Assembly (NCBI GenBank): GCA_013178015.1
Contig: JABLXR010000008.1
Span: 87,934-151,933, forward strand
Direction: 5' to 3'
Length of the DNA: 64,000 bases
Source of the DNA: Anaerolineae bacterium
Lineage (GTDB): Bacteria; Chloroflexota; Anaerolineae; DRVO01
In this document: positions 29,777 to 39,265 of the stretch, piece after piece
Layout of the letters: the number at the start of each line of letters is the position of its first letter
Position numbering within the stretch: position 1 is the first letter of the stretch
Notes under the pieces: generated by a model
The model's database searches: none
What the model was told of the DNA's origin: nothing
Seen by the model: only the letters and a program-made list of their open reading frames with translations
Translations under genes and position numbers: made by a program

Positions 29777-30457
29777 ATGTATACTTTGGCACGTGGTTAC
29801 ATCGTGCTCCTGGGCGCCCCGGGAGCGGGTAAAGGCACCCAAGCGGAGAGGCTACAAGAAGAGTTGGGCCTCCCGCACATTGCCACCGGCGACCTGTTCC
29901 GCGCTGCCCTCAGGCAGCAGACCCCTTTGGGCAAGCTGGCGCAGTCCTACATGGACAAGGGGCAGTTGGTGCCGGACGACGTTACCATCCGGATGGTGCA
30001 GGAGCGTCTGGAGCAGCCGGATGCGCGGGACGGTGCCATCCTGGACGGGTTCCCTCGCACTGTGGAGCAGGCCAGGGCCCTGGATGCTCTGCTGGCTGAG
30101 CGGGGCCAGCAGGTGATGGTGGCGCTCTACATCAAGGTCAGCACGGAGCAGCTGCTGGCGCGGCTGGCTGGCCGATGGGTGTGCCGGAGGTGTGGCGACG
30201 TCTACCACATGCTGTACAACCCTCCCGCCCAAGAGGGCGTGTGCGATGAGTGTGGCGGCGAGTTATACCAGCGCAGTGACGACACTCCCGAGACACAGCA
30301 GCGAAGGATTGATGTCTACCTAGAAGAGACGGCGCCTTTGATCGAGTACTACCGGGAGAGAGGGCTGCTGGCTGAGGTGGACGGCGAGCAGGGCATCGAG
30401 CAGGTGTACGCCCAGTTGCTGGAGAGGATCCGTGATGCGGCGGGCGAGCATACGTAG
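29777..30457 (+). CDS. adk: Adenylate kinase (zinc-binding LID)
   Basis: Adenylate kinase interconverts ATP + AMP and 2 ADP. The 226-residue enzyme shows the P-loop GAPGAGKGTQAERL, the AMP site TGDLFRAAL and LDGFPRTVEQA, and a LID with CRRC and CDEC, the Cys4 zinc site of the long-form enzyme. The ATG at 29777 lacks a strong ribosome site (GGTGAAC upstream), and TTG 29783 is a possible alternative. secY-adk-map is a common order. Confidence 0.96.
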   Translation: MYTLARGYIVLLGAPGAGKGTQAERLQEELGLPHIATGDLFRAALRQQTPLGKLAQSYMDKGQLVPDDVTIRMVQERLEQPDARDGAILDGFPRTVEQARALDALLAERGQQVMVALYIKVSTEQLLARLAGRWVCRRCGDVYHMLYNPPAQEGVCDECGGELYQRSDDTPETQQRRIDVYLEETAPLIEYYRERGLLAEVDGEQGIEQVYAQLLERIRDAAGEHT

Positions 30458-31235
30458 TCGCCGGCCGCCAGTTCGGCTCAAGAGCGCCAGCGAGGTCGAG
30501 GCCATGCGTCGGGCTGGGCGGGTAGTTGCCAAGGCGCTGCGCCAAGTGGCGTCTGCACTGGAGCCCGGGATAAGCACCGGTGAGCTGAACGCCGTGGTGG
30601 AACAGGTCATCACCGGTGCGGGTGGTATCCCTTCGTTCAAGGGGGTGCCGGCTTTGGTGCCTGGGGCGCCGGACTACCCGGCGGCCAGCTGCATATCGGT
30701 CAACGAGGAAGTAGTCCACGGGCTTCCCGGGTCGCGGGTGCTGCGCGAGGGCGACATCGTCAGCGTTGATGTTGGGGTCATCCTGGAAGGATGGCATGGG
30801 GACGCCGCAGTCACTCTGGGCGTGGGGCAGATCAGCGAGGAGGCGGAGCGGCTGCTTACCGTCACTCGCCAGGCGCTGGAGGCAGGCATTGCTCGGGCGC
30901 GCGCTGGTGGGTGGCTGGGAGATATCTCCGCTGCCATCCAGAGCTGCGGGGAGCAGCACGGCTACTCGGTGGTCAGAGACTTCACCGGCCACGCCATCGG
31001 GCGTGAGATGCACGAGGGGTTCCAGGTGCCGAACTTCGGTGTCCCGAAGACGGGGCTCAGGCTACGCCCGGGGATGACCATGGCGCTCGAGCCCATGCTC
31101 ACGGCTGGTGGTCCCGGTGTAAGCATCAAGAGCGACGGGTGGACGGTGGTCACGCAAGATGGCAGCCTGTCGGCCCACTTCGAGCACACGGTGGCAGTCA
31201 CTGACGGTGAGCCCATCGTGTTGACGGCAGAGTAG
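30435..31235 (+). CDS. map: Methionine aminopeptidase type I
   Basis: Removes the N-terminal methionine from nascent proteins. The 266-residue product has the five metal ligands of the pita-bread fold: D and D in SVDVGVILEGWHGDAAVT, H in GHAIGREMHE, E in LEPMLTAG and E in FEHTVAVT. Starts at GTG 30432 and ATG 30435 both fit; ATG has better spacing from GGAGAGG (30421-30427). The gene overlaps the end of adk. infA, normally next, is missing. Confidence 0.96.
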   Translation: MRRASIRSRRPPVRLKSASEVEAMRRAGRVVAKALRQVASALEPGISTGELNAVVEQVITGAGGIPSFKGVPALVPGAPDYPAASCISVNEEVVHGLPGSRVLREGDIVSVDVGVILEGWHGDAAVTLGVGQISEEAERLLTVTRQALEAGIARARAGGWLGDISAAIQSCGEQHGYSVVRDFTGHAIGREMHEGFQVPNFGVPKTGLRLRPGMTMALEPMLTAGGPGVSIKSDGWTVVTQDGSLSAHFEHTVAVTDGEPIVLTAE

Positions 31236-31250
31236 GAAGGTGTGAGTCAG

Positions 31251-31364
31251 ATGAAAGTATCGCCATCGGTCAAGAAACGATGCGACAAGTGCAAGATCAT
31301 CAGGCGGCGTGGCGTGGTGCGAGTGATCTGCACCAATCCAAGGCACAAGCAACGCCAGGGCTAG
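31251..31364 (+). CDS. rpmJ: 50S ribosomal protein L36
   Basis: A 37-residue protein too short for most gene callers. It begins [14 protein letters not shown] and ends [14 protein letters not shown], with the C-x2-C...C...H zinc ligands of the zinc-type L36. It starts only 15 bases after the map stop; there is no room for infA between them. The ribosome site is AGGAAGG. Confidence 0.95.
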   Translation: MKVSPSVKKRCDKCKIIRRRGVVRVICTNPRHKQRQG

Positions 31365-31397
31365 TCGCTGCACGATTAGGGAAGAGGGAGAGGAAGC

Positions 31398-31781
31398 ATG
31401 CCTCGTATAGCCGGAGTGGACCTGCCGCGGGACAAGCGAGTCGAGGTAGGGCTGACGTACATATACGGTATTGGGCGCTCGAGCAGCCGTCGGGTCCTGG
31501 CGCAGGCGGGAGTAGATCCCGACACGCGAGTGCGTGAGCTGACCGAGAGCGAGAGCAATCGGCTCCGCGAGCTCATCGAGCGCAACTATCGCGTGGAGGG
31601 AGACCTGCGTCGCCAGGTGGCCATGGATATTCAGCGGTTGGTGGAGATCGGCAGCTACCGGGGGCTGCGGCACCGCCGGAACCTACCGGTTCGCGGCCAG
31701 CGCACGCGGACGAACGCGCGCACGCGGCGTGGTCGTCCCAAGACGGTGGCCGGTCGTCGGCGCGCTCGGGCCAAGAAGTAG
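31398..31781 (+). CDS. rpsM: 30S ribosomal protein S13
   Basis: S13 contacts P-site tRNA and 50S bridges from the 30S head. The 127-residue product begins [22 protein letters not shown], contains [12 protein letters not shown] and [20 protein letters not shown], and ends in a basic tail. GAGGAAGC precedes the ATG. Confidence 0.97.
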   Translation: MPRIAGVDLPRDKRVEVGLTYIYGIGRSSSRRVLAQAGVDPDTRVRELTESESNRLRELIERNYRVEGDLRRQVAMDIQRLVEIGSYRGLRHRRNLPVRGQRTRTNARTRRGRPKTVAGRRRARAKK

Positions 31782-31826
31782 GGCTTGGTCCGTCGGCGGT
31801 TGATAGAGGCTACTAGGAGAGACTAG

Positions 31827-32228
31827 ATGGGTCGAAGAAGAGGAGCTGCGGCGCGAGGCCGGCCTCGCCGTGAGCGCAGAACGGTGCCGGTGGCGCAGGC
31901 GCACATCACCGCTACCTTCAATAACACCATCATTACCATGACTGATCCGGACGGCAACGTGCTGGCTTGGTCCAGCGCTGGAGCGGTGGGGTTCAAGGGC
32001 TCGCGCAAGAGCACTCCCTACGCGGCCCAGCTGGCAGCGCAGGCGGTCCTGCGTGCTGCCAGTGACTTTGGGGTGCGCGAGATAGACGTCATGGTCAAGG
32101 GCCCCGGACCCGGTCGCGAGGCGGCGGTGCGCAGCTTCCAGGGTTCGGACATCACTGTGCGCTCCCTGTCGGACGTGACCCCGATCCCGCACAACGGATG
32201 CCGGCCGCCCAAGAAGCGGCGCATCTAG
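31827..32228 (+). CDS. rpsK: 30S ribosomal protein S11
   Basis: S11 forms part of the 30S platform. The 133-residue product has [39 protein letters not shown] and the terminal [18 protein letters not shown], which are diagnostic. It lies 45 bases after rpsM. Confidence 0.97.
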   Translation: MGRRRGAAARGRPRRERRTVPVAQAHITATFNNTIITMTDPDGNVLAWSSAGAVGFKGSRKSTPYAAQLAAQAVLRAASDFGVREIDVMVKGPGPGREAAVRSFQGSDITVRSLSDVTPIPHNGCRPPKKRRI

Positions 32229-32266
32229 TGGTCGGTCGCGGCATGGGCACGAGATAGGGAGGGAGA

Positions 32267-32905
32267 ATGGGTAGGTATACGGATTCAGTGTGCAAGTTGT
32301 GCCGCCGCGAGGGACAAAAGCTGTTCCTCAAGGGTGAACGCTGCTACAGCAACAAGTGCGCCGTGGAGAGACGTTCGTATCCGCCGGGAGAGCACGGGCG
32401 AGCGAGCCAGTTCCGCAGGCGGTCCGAGTCTGAGTACTCGCTGCAGATGCGGGAGAAGCAGAAGGCGCGTCGGCTATATGGTGTGATGGAGCGGCAGTTT
32501 AGACGCTACTTCGCCGAGGCGTCCCGCTCGCCAGGGCAGACCGGTCAGGCGTTGCTGGTCTTGTTGGAACGCCGCCTTGACAACGTTGTCTACCGGGCTG
32601 GGCTGGCGCGCTCGCGCGCCGAGGCCCGCCAGTTGGTGCGCCACGGCCACTTCGAGGTCGATGGGCGCAAGGTTGATATCCCCTCATACCTGGTCAACGC
32701 TGGGGAAGTCATACGTGTGCGGGATGGCAGCCGCGATTCCGCCATCTTCGACTTCGTTCGCGAGAGCGGTGGTCTGGTTCAGGTGCCGGACTGGCTGGAC
32801 GCCGACCCGGAGTCGCTCTCGGTGGTAGTCAGGGCAGTGCCGGAGAGGGAGAACATCGAGGTCCCGCTCGACGAGCAGCTTATTGTTGAGTACTACAGCC
32901 GATGA
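32267..32905 (+). CDS. rpsD: 30S ribosomal protein S4 (zinc-binding form)
   Basis: S4 initiates 30S assembly and, with S5, acts in decoding. The 212-residue product has the N-terminal C-x2-C...C...C zinc site ([10 protein letters not shown]...CYSNKC) and the S4 RNA-binding domain ([30 protein letters not shown]). In other bacteria S4 represses the alpha operon; no site was identified. AGGGAGGG precedes the ATG. Confidence 0.97.
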   Translation: MGRYTDSVCKLCRREGQKLFLKGERCYSNKCAVERRSYPPGEHGRASQFRRRSESEYSLQMREKQKARRLYGVMERQFRRYFAEASRSPGQTGQALLVLLERRLDNVVYRAGLARSRAEARQLVRHGHFEVDGRKVDIPSYLVNAGEVIRVRDGSRDSAIFDFVRESGGLVQVPDWLDADPESLSVVVRAVPERENIEVPLDEQLIVEYYSR

Positions 32906-32952
32906 GGCGGGATCGCTTGGTCTGTTCGGACTAGCCCAGGAGGGTATTTCAC

Positions 32953-33966
32953 TTGGTGGACAAAGTATTCCCGAAGATAGAGGCCACTGCCGTATCCAAG
33001 CAGTACGGTCGTTTCGTCATCAGTCCTCTGGAGTCGGGCTATGGGCTGACCCTGGGCAATGCACTGCGTCGCGTGTTGCTCTCTTCGCTATCTGGTGCCG
33101 CGGCTACCTCGGTGAGGGTGATGGGCGTCCAGCACGAGTTTTCTCCCATCCCCAACGCTCGCGAGGATATGACGACGCTGATGCTGAACCTGAAGCAGGT
33201 TCGATTCCGGCTGGAGGGGACAGATTCGGGCCGGGCCCGCTTGCGCGTCCGGGGGCCGGCCGAGGTGACAGCAGGGGACCTGGAAGCGCCGGCGGGGATT
33301 GACGTCCTCAACCCGGAGCAGCATCTGTTGACGCTGGATTCGGGTGGCTCCGAGTTCGAAATGGAAGTCACCGTGTCTACCGGGAAGGGCTACTCGCCTT
33401 CGGAAGAGAGAGGTAGCCTTCCCATCGGGGAGATCCCGCTAGACGCCATCTTCAGCCCCATTCGGCGCGCTACCTACAGCGTAGAGCGGGAGCGAGTGGG
33501 CCCCACCACCGACTTCGACCGGCTGGTGATAGAAGTATGGACGGATGGCACGGTTAGCCCGGAGAAGGCGTTGAGCGAAGCGGCCCAGATGCTGGTGGAG
33601 CACTTCCAGCTGGTGACCATGGCCGAGTCGGTGGAGGTGCGTGCCGAGGAGGAGCCCGAGACGGAGGCTGAGGCGCTGGAAGCGTCGCTGGACACTCCCA
33701 TAGAGGCGCTGGACCTGAATGTGCGGGCCTACAACTGCCTCAAGAGGGCCGGCATATCCACGGTGGGCCAGGTCCTCTCCAAACTGGTCGTCAATGAGAA
33801 CGAGCTCCTCGAGATCCGCAACTTCGGGCGCAAGTCTCTGGAGGAACTGAAGGAGAAGTTGACGGATCGCGGCCTGTACCCACCACCGGAAGGTTTCCAG
33901 CCCACGGAGGTCGACGGTGAGGGCCAGGAGATGCAGGGCGAGCCCGCCGGCGAAGGCACATCGTGA
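32953..33966 (+). CDS. rpoA: DNA-directed RNA polymerase subunit alpha
   Basis: Alpha dimerises to nucleate core polymerase, and its C-terminal domain contacts UP elements and activators. The 337-residue product has the N-terminal assembly domain (ESGYGLTLGNALRRVLLSS) and a C-terminal domain IEALDLNVRAYNCLKRAGI with the helix-hairpin-helix. TTG 32953 is preferred because AGGAGGG (32938-32944) is eight bases upstream; GTG 32956 is an alternative. Confidence 0.97.
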   Translation: MVDKVFPKIEATAVSKQYGRFVISPLESGYGLTLGNALRRVLLSSLSGAAATSVRVMGVQHEFSPIPNAREDMTTLMLNLKQVRFRLEGTDSGRARLRVRGPAEVTAGDLEAPAGIDVLNPEQHLLTLDSGGSEFEMEVTVSTGKGYSPSEERGSLPIGEIPLDAIFSPIRRATYSVERERVGPTTDFDRLVIEVWTDGTVSPEKALSEAAQMLVEHFQLVTMAESVEVRAEEEPETEAEALEASLDTPIEALDLNVRAYNCLKRAGISTVGQVLSKLVVNENELLEIRNFGRKSLEELKEKLTDRGLYPPPEGFQPTEVDGEGQEMQGEPAGEGTS

Positions 33967-33981
33967 TTCGGAGTTGCTGAG

Positions 33982-34341
33982 ATGAGGCACAGGGTAAGCG
34001 GCCGGCGGCTGGACCGAAGCAGAGATCAGCGCAAGGCGCTCTTTCGCATTCTGCTGACGGAGCTGTTCCGCCACGAGCGCATACGTACTACGGAAGCCAA
34101 GGCTAAGGCCATTCGGTCGGAGGCGGAGCGTTTGGTGACGCTGGCCAAACGGGGCGATCTGAGCGCCCGCCGCCAAGTGGCGGCCACTCTCACCGATGAG
34201 ACTGTGGCGCGCAAGCTGTTTCAGGACGGCGAGTTCGGGCGACGGTTCGCGAACCGGCAGGGCGGTTATACGCGTCTGCTGAGATTGGGCCGGCGGCAAG
34301 GCGACGGAGCCGAGATGGTCTTCCTGGAGCTAGTGGACTAG
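33982..34341 (+). CDS. rplQ: 50S ribosomal protein L17
   Basis: L17 lies near the tunnel exit. The 119-residue product begins [22 protein letters not shown] and has the [23 protein letters not shown] block and a shortened C-terminus ending [14 protein letters not shown]. It follows rpoA by 15 bases, the usual alpha-segment order. Confidence 0.96.
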   Translation: MRHRVSGRRLDRSRDQRKALFRILLTELFRHERIRTTEAKAKAIRSEAERLVTLAKRGDLSARRQVAATLTDETVARKLFQDGEFGRRFANRQGGYTRLLRLGRRQGDGAEMVFLELVD

Positions 34342-34361
34342 CCGGTGCGAGTGTCCGGATC

Positions 34362-35162
34362 GTGCAACGGTTCCTGGCGGTACTGGAGTACGACGGTACC
34401 GCTTTCCACGGTTCCCAGGTGCAGGGGCGCGGCAGGACAGTCCAGGGTGAACTGGAGTCGGCTCTGGCGCGGCTGGACGGGCGCCCAGTTAGGGCGATCC
34501 TGGCGGGACGCACTGACCGCGGCGTACATGCCAGCGGGCAAGTGGCCGCTTTCGACTTGCGACGAACCATGTCCGGCCAGGAGGTTGCCAACGCCCTGTG
34601 TGCCCTGCTGCCCGGAGACGTTTCGGTTCGGGAGGCAGCGCCAGCACCGGATGGGTTCCACCCGCGGTTCTGGGCCGAAGCTCGCCGGTATCGCTACCGA
34701 ATACTGCAGCGACCGCGGAGGTCGGCCATCTGGGAGAGGTTTAGCCATCAGGTTCCCTACCGGCTGGACGTCAGCGGCATGCGGGCAGCGGCGCGGAACC
34801 TTGTGGGGCGCCACGATTTCCGTTGCTTTGGGCGAGCTCCGCAGGGTAACCACACCGTGCGCACCGTGACCAGGCTGGAGCTCGAGTGTTGCGGCGAGCA
34901 CCTGGCCATAGTGGTGGAGGCGGACGCGTTCTTGCGGCGGATGGTCCGTCGGTTGGTGGGGACTCTACTGGATGTCGGGCGTGGCCGGACATCCGTGGAG
35001 CAGGCCGGCTTGCTGGTAGACGGCGGGCCGGAGTGCGCGGGCATCGGGCCGGCAGTTCCGGCCAAGGGGCTCACGTTCGAGGGCGTGGCCTACGACAGGG
35101 GCCGACTGGGGCTGGGTACGGGGTGCTGGTGGAGCTGCGATCCGTTGGTTCCGGCCCACTAA
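34362..35162 (+). CDS. truA: tRNA pseudouridine(38-40) synthase TruA
   Basis: TruA isomerises uridines 38-40 in the anticodon arm. The 266-residue enzyme shows LEYDGTAFHGSQVQ, the catalytic-Asp motif AGRTDRGVHASGQVAAF and RNLVGRHDFRCFGRAP. The start is GTG 34362; no strong ribosome site is visible. Position between rplQ and rplM is common in many bacteria. Confidence 0.95.
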   Translation: MQRFLAVLEYDGTAFHGSQVQGRGRTVQGELESALARLDGRPVRAILAGRTDRGVHASGQVAAFDLRRTMSGQEVANALCALLPGDVSVREAAPAPDGFHPRFWAEARRYRYRILQRPRRSAIWERFSHQVPYRLDVSGMRAAARNLVGRHDFRCFGRAPQGNHTVRTVTRLELECCGEHLAIVVEADAFLRRMVRRLVGTLLDVGRGRTSVEQAGLLVDGGPECAGIGPAVPAKGLTFEGVAYDRGRLGLGTGCWWSCDPLVPAH

Positions 35163-35189
35163 CGCCACATCGGGATGAGGAGTTCGGCA

Positions 35190-35618
35190 GTGAGGACGTT
35201 TACACCTACCCCTAATGACATAGAGCGACGGTGGTACGTGGTGGATGCTGAGGGCAAGACCCTCGGACGGCTTGCGAGTGAAGTGGCCAAGGTGCTCTCG
35301 GGGAAGACGAAGCCCACGTACTCGCCGCACATGGACGTGGGTGACTTCGTCATAGTCGTGAACGCGGAGAAGGTGCGCGTTACGGGGCGCAAGCTCGAGC
35401 AGAAGACGTACTACCGGCATTCTCAGTACCCCGGCGGCTTGCGCAGCATCAGCTTGCGTGATCAGCTGCGGCGCTACCCCGAAAGGGTGATCCAGACGGC
35501 GGTGAAAGGGATGTTGCCCAAGAACAGGGTAGGGCGACACCAGCTGGGCAAGCTCAAGGTCTATGCCGGTGAGTCCCATCCGCACGAGGCGCAGAAGCCG
35601 GAGCCTTTGGAGATTTAG
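35190..35618 (+). CDS. rplM: 50S ribosomal protein L13
   Basis: L13 is an early 50S assembly protein. The product (142 residues) reads [29 protein letters not shown] and has the [24 protein letters not shown] motif. I choose GTG 35190, seven bases after GAGGAG (35177-35182), because it matches the family start; ATG 35175 would overlap that ribosome site. Confidence 0.95.
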   Translation: MRTFTPTPNDIERRWYVVDAEGKTLGRLASEVAKVLSGKTKPTYSPHMDVGDFVIVVNAEKVRVTGRKLEQKTYYRHSQYPGGLRSISLRDQLRRYPERVIQTAVKGMLPKNRVGRHQLGKLKVYAGESHPHEAQKPEPLEI

Positions 35619-35650
35619 AGCCCAGCACGCGAAGAGTGGGAGGGAAGTGA

Positions 35651-36046
35651 ATGGCGGAACAAGCATACCATTATGGAACCGGCCGCAGGAAGACCTCCAG
35701 CGCTCGGGTCAGGCTATACCCGGGTCAAGGCACGGTGGTGGTGAACGGCCGAGCGGCACAGGAGTACTTTCCGCGCGAGGGCGATATGGATTCCCTGCTG
35801 GAACCGTTGATCGCTGCCAACTTGCGCGATAGTTTTGACGTGGTGGTGAAGGTTGAGGGCGGTGGCATCTCCGGGCAGGTGGGGGCCGTACGGCACGGTA
35901 TCGCTCGAGCGCTGCTGGCGTTCGATCCCGAGTTGCGGCCCACCCTCAAGCGCGGAGGCTTTCTGACCCGCGATCCGCGCATGAAAGAGCGCAAGAAGCC
36001 GGGCCTGAAGCGCGCCCGCAAAGCGCCTCAGTATACCAAGCGCTAG
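35651..36046 (+). CDS. rpsI: 30S ribosomal protein S9
   Basis: The C-terminal tail of S9 touches P-site tRNA. The 131-residue product has [20 protein letters not shown] and ends [25 protein letters not shown]. It is the last ribosomal gene of the cluster and is followed by a hairpin terminator. Confidence 0.97.
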   Translation: MAEQAYHYGTGRRKTSSARVRLYPGQGTVVVNGRAAQEYFPREGDMDSLLEPLIAANLRDSFDVVVKVEGGGISGQVGAVRHGIARALLAFDPELRPTLKRGGFLTRDPRMKERKKPGLKRARKAPQYTKR

Positions 36047-36073
36047 AAGCAAGGCGAACGCGGCGGCAGAGAC

Positions 36074-36106
36074 AACGGCGGTGGGCCAGGGCGGCCTACC
36101 GCCGTT
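36074..36106 (+). terminator. Terminator after rpsI
   Basis: A 9-bp perfect stem (36074-36082 with 36098-36106) encloses a loop that can itself pair as GGCC/GGCC. It begins 28 bases after the rpsI stop. The downstream tract is not T-rich, so termination may be weak or factor-assisted. Confidence 0.55.
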
Positions 36107-36131
36107 CTGGCCCTCGGGATGGTACGGCGGC

Positions 36132-36160
36132 GTGGCACCGAGGGCCGACCGTGGTATAGT
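36132..36160 (+). promoter_or_regulatory. Promoter of the DUF2207 gene group
   Basis: GTGGCA (36132-36137) and TATAGT (36155-36160) are 17 bases apart, just beyond the rpsI terminator. The -10 box is good and the -35 weak. GGGAGGATG lies about 25 bases further on, before the start codon. Confidence 0.5.
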
Positions 36161-36199
36161 GGCTCCAGCAGGCGACGCGGCACTGGGAGGATGTGAGCA

Positions 36200-38107
36200 A
36201 TGAGACTGAGGTCAAGGCGACCGAGGATGGCTCTGAGCTGGATCTGGGTCGTCCTGCTGGCGCTGGGGCTGCTCCTGGCGCGCGGCACGCTTGCGGCATC
36301 CGCGCAGACGGGCAAGTCCTTCCACTGGAACCGTTACGACTACACCGTGGACATCCTCGAGAACGGTGACATGCTTTTCGAGGTGACCATGGCCTTCTCG
36401 TTCGACTCCGGAAGCTTCAGCCAGGGCTACTTCTCCTTCGACATGGATCGCCTGGAGGACGTCCGCGACGTCTCTGTGTTCGAGGGGGAGCGGGCGTACA
36501 CGCCGGTGTCATCGGAGCGGGAGCACGGCTACCTGGCCACCGTGGATGACCAATTTGAGGTGCTCTGGTGGTTCCCACCCACGGCCAACGCCGAACGCAC
36601 CTTCACTCTGCGATATCGCGTGATCGGGGGGCTTCGCATCTACGAAGAGGGGGACCAGTTCTGGTGGTTCTTCTACGCCGGTGACCGGCCCGGTCGCATA
36701 GACCAGGGCACCATCACGGTGCGCCTGCCGGGTAGCGTGGCTCCTGAGGAGTTGCGGCTTGCCTCCAATCCGGCCACCGTGCCCATCGAGCAGGTGGACT
36801 CGCGCACCGTCCAGGCTCGGGTGCAGGGACTGCCAGCCAACCAGTCGGTGGAGCTGCGCGTCCAGTTCCCCCATGGGCTGGTGCAGGCCCGTCCCCCGTC
36901 CTGGCAGGCAGCTGCCGATCGGCTGGTTGACTACAACGAGCGATGGCGCCCGGTGGTGGAGCTTGGGCTTCTGGCCCTGTCCATCCTGACGCTGGTGGGC
37001 GGCATCGGCGGGGTGGTGGCCCTCTGGTATAGCCGGGGTCGAGACAAGCCAGTCGGCGTGGTAGCCGAGTACCTGTCAGAGCCGCCCTCGGACCTCAGGC
37101 CCGGGCTGGCCGGCGCGCTGGTGGACGAGAAGGTGGACATCCAGGACATCCTGGCCACCATCGTGGATCTGGGCCGTCGGGGAGTTCTGGAGATCGAGGA
37201 GACCCAGCAACCCGGCTTCCTCGGTATCGGCGAGCGGCGCGACTTCGTCTATCGCCGGCTTGGTGGTGGAGCAGACCTGAGCCAGTACGAATCCACCCTT
37301 GTCTCTCAGCTGTTTGGGCAGAAGACCGAAGTCAGGCTATCCGAGCTGAAGAACCGGTTTTACCAGGCGATCCCTCGCATCGCCCGGGACATGTACGAGG
37401 AGCTGACGCAGCAGGGCTTCTTCCACGGCAACCCCGAGAAAGTCCGGGCCCGGTGGCAAGGCTTCGGCATAGCGGGCATCGTGCTGAGCTTCGTAGCCTT
37501 CCTCTGCCTCTCCGTGTTTATCTCCCAGTACGCGGGTACCTTCTTCTGCCTCCCTCTGGCTTCGGGAATTGGCTTTCTGCTGCTCACCATCGTCGGGTCG
37601 GCCATGCCTCGGAAATCGGAGGCGGGGGCTGAGGAAGCCGCTCGGTGGCAGGCGTTCAAGCGGTACCTGGAGGACATCGAGCGCTACGACGACCTGGGAG
37701 AGAAGAAGTCCATCTTCGAGCGCTTCCTCCCCTATGCCATCGCCTTCGGCATGGAGAAGGAGTACATCAGGAAGTTCAGTCGGGTGGAGGCGCCGGCGCC
37801 CACCTGGTACCACCCTTATCCTCCCGTCATCTACGGGGGTGGACGGCCCTATCCCAGGGAGACTGCGGCTGGTCCCACTCCGGTCTCGCAGACGGGCGGT
37901 GCAATGCCCTCTCTGCAGGGGATGAGCAACAGCATGTCGGCTTCGCTGCAGAGCATGAGCGACGGGCTGCAGAGCATGCTGAACTCGGCCTCCAGCACCC
38001 TCACCAGCCAGCCCCGCAGCAGCGGGTCCGGGGGCGGGGGCTGGAGTGGTGGAGGCGGCGGATTTGGTGGCGGTGGCGGAGGCGGGGGCGGATCGGGCGC
38101 CCGATAG
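36200..38107 (+). CDS. DUF2207-domain membrane protein
   Basis: A 635-residue envelope protein. It has an N-terminal signal-type helix (residues about 10-33, ending ASAQ), then an extracytoplasmic DUF2207 beta domain containing the WNRYDYTVDILENGDM start motif. A transmembrane helix lies near 253-278, a cytoplasmic segment with DILATIVDLGRRGVLEIEE reads as a winged-helix-like region, and a second hydrophobic pair lies at about 418-468. The extreme C-terminus is a glycine run with serines and tryptophan, a feature of this family. The function of DUF2207 proteins is not known. Its neighbours are three further uncharacterised or SPFH genes in the same direction. Confidence 0.85.
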   Translation: MRLRSRRPRMALSWIWVVLLALGLLLARGTLAASAQTGKSFHWNRYDYTVDILENGDMLFEVTMAFSFDSGSFSQGYFSFDMDRLEDVRDVSVFEGERAYTPVSSEREHGYLATVDDQFEVLWWFPPTANAERTFTLRYRVIGGLRIYEEGDQFWWFFYAGDRPGRIDQGTITVRLPGSVAPEELRLASNPATVPIEQVDSRTVQARVQGLPANQSVELRVQFPHGLVQARPPSWQAAADRLVDYNERWRPVVELGLLALSILTLVGGIGGVVALWYSRGRDKPVGVVAEYLSEPPSDLRPGLAGALVDEKVDIQDILATIVDLGRRGVLEIEETQQPGFLGIGERRDFVYRRLGGGADLSQYESTLVSQLFGQKTEVRLSELKNRFYQAIPRIARDMYEELTQQGFFHGNPEKVRARWQGFGIAGIVLSFVAFLCLSVFISQYAGTFFCLPLASGIGFLLLTIVGSAMPRKSEAGAEEAARWQAFKRYLEDIERYDDLGEKKSIFERFLPYAIAFGMEKEYIRKFSRVEAPAPTWYHPYPPVIYGGGRPYPRETAAGPTPVSQTGGAMPSLQGMSNSMSASLQSMSDGLQSMLNSASSTLTSQPRSSGSGGGGWSGGGGGFGGGGGGGGGSGAR

Positions 38108-38122
38108 GGAGGTAGGCACATT

Positions 38123-38650
38123 ATGCGTAATAGCGGCAGGGTCCTTGGCCTCATTCTGGTGGGCGCCGGTGTGGCGCTGCTTCTGGTGGTGGCGCTCTGG
38201 GTGGGCGCCGGTGTCGCCAGTGGGCGGTACGAGGACCTGGCTGCCCCCGTGCTCGGCATCGGCATGGCGTTGCTCTTCGGGACGTTGCCCCTGGTCGCCA
38301 TCGGAGCCTTCCTGCTCATCAAGGGTCGGCAGGAGGAGCGAGCCATGGCCGAGGTGCAGAAGGAGAGGCAGCTCCTCAACATGGTCCAGACCCGGGGCCA
38401 GGTAGACATCCCGTCGGCGGTGCTGGAACTGAAGGTGACGCGGGACACGCTCAGAGACTACATCTATGACCTGGTGGGCAAAGGGCTCTTCACCGGCTAC
38501 GTCAACTGGGAGCGCGGCGTGCTCTACAGCCGGCAGGCCGCCGACATGCCGTCCGACCGTTGCCCCAATTGCGGCGGTGAGCTACAACTGGCAGGCAAGG
38601 GCGTTGTCCAGTGCCCGTACTGCGGGTCGGAGATCTTTCTTAGAGGCTGA
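38123..38650 (+). CDS. Two-helix membrane protein with C-terminal zinc ribbon
   Basis: The 175-residue protein has two transmembrane helices (about 7-29 and 44-66), a cytoplasmic helical segment with a winged-helix look (DIPSAVLELKVTRDTLRDYIYDLVGKGLFTG) and a C-terminal zinc ribbon CPNCGGEL...CPYCGSEIF. It starts 15 bases after the DUF2207 stop, with GGGAGG at 38107-38112, so the two are in one operon. The domain layout suggests a membrane-bound sensor or adaptor; I know no experimentally described homologue. Confidence 0.75.
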   Translation: MRNSGRVLGLILVGAGVALLLVVALWVGAGVASGRYEDLAAPVLGIGMALLFGTLPLVAIGAFLLIKGRQEERAMAEVQKERQLLNMVQTRGQVDIPSAVLELKVTRDTLRDYIYDLVGKGLFTGYVNWERGVLYSRQAADMPSDRCPNCGGELQLAGKGVVQCPYCGSEIFLRG

Positions 38651-38670
38651 GCCATCTCTGGAGGCGCGAA

Positions 38671-39189
38671 ATGGACTACCGGGAAAGGATCGAGGGCGAC
38701 CTGGGCGGCTTCGAGCGCCTGGTAAGGCAGATCCCGGGGTACCGGGGGTATAAGGAGCGCGAACTGGCGCGCGAGGCGGATCGCCTGCTGAGAGAGCGGC
38801 TCAGCAAGGAGCTCTACGAGCAGAGGGACCGGGTGCTCGAAATCGAGCGATCGCTCACTCGGGGCGGGGGCCTGAGCCTTCTCGGCGACCTGGACCTGGC
38901 CGTGCGCCGACTTGAGACGTTGTCGGACACCATTCGCACTGCCTCCTACGGGTACGCCGGGCTGTTCGACGCCATCAAGGTCGGCGAGCAAGAGCTGAAT
39001 GCCCTGTACCAGCACGATGCCGGGCTTCTGGACGAGCTTCCGGCTCTCCGGGAAGCGGTGGACGCGGTGGAGTCGGCGGTAGGAGACTCCGAGTCCGTGC
39101 GCAAGGCTTCGGCGGCTCTGCTCCAGGTGGTGTCTGACATACGGCGACGGTGGGACGAGCGCCGGGAGGCGCTGGTGTCCCTGGGTTAG
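38671..39189 (+). CDS. Uncharacterised helical protein in the DUF2207-SPFH locus
   Basis: A 172-residue, mostly alpha-helical soluble protein with high charge and no cysteines, membrane segment or nucleotide motif. It is bracketed by the zinc-ribbon membrane protein 20 bases upstream and the SPFH protein 76 bases downstream. Heptad-like leucine spacing in residues 35-75 and 115-165 suggests coiled-coil interaction, perhaps with the SPFH scaffold. I do not recognise the family. Confidence 0.7.
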   Translation: MDYRERIEGDLGGFERLVRQIPGYRGYKERELAREADRLLRERLSKELYEQRDRVLEIERSLTRGGGLSLLGDLDLAVRRLETLSDTIRTASYGYAGLFDAIKVGEQELNALYQHDAGLLDELPALREAVDAVESAVGDSESVRKASAALLQVVSDIRRRWDERREALVSLG

Positions 39190-39265
39190 GAGAAGGTGGG
39201 CCGGAGACGAGGCGCCGGCCGTCACTGGGAGCGCCGGCTGCGACATGTAGCATAGGGAGGCTAGG

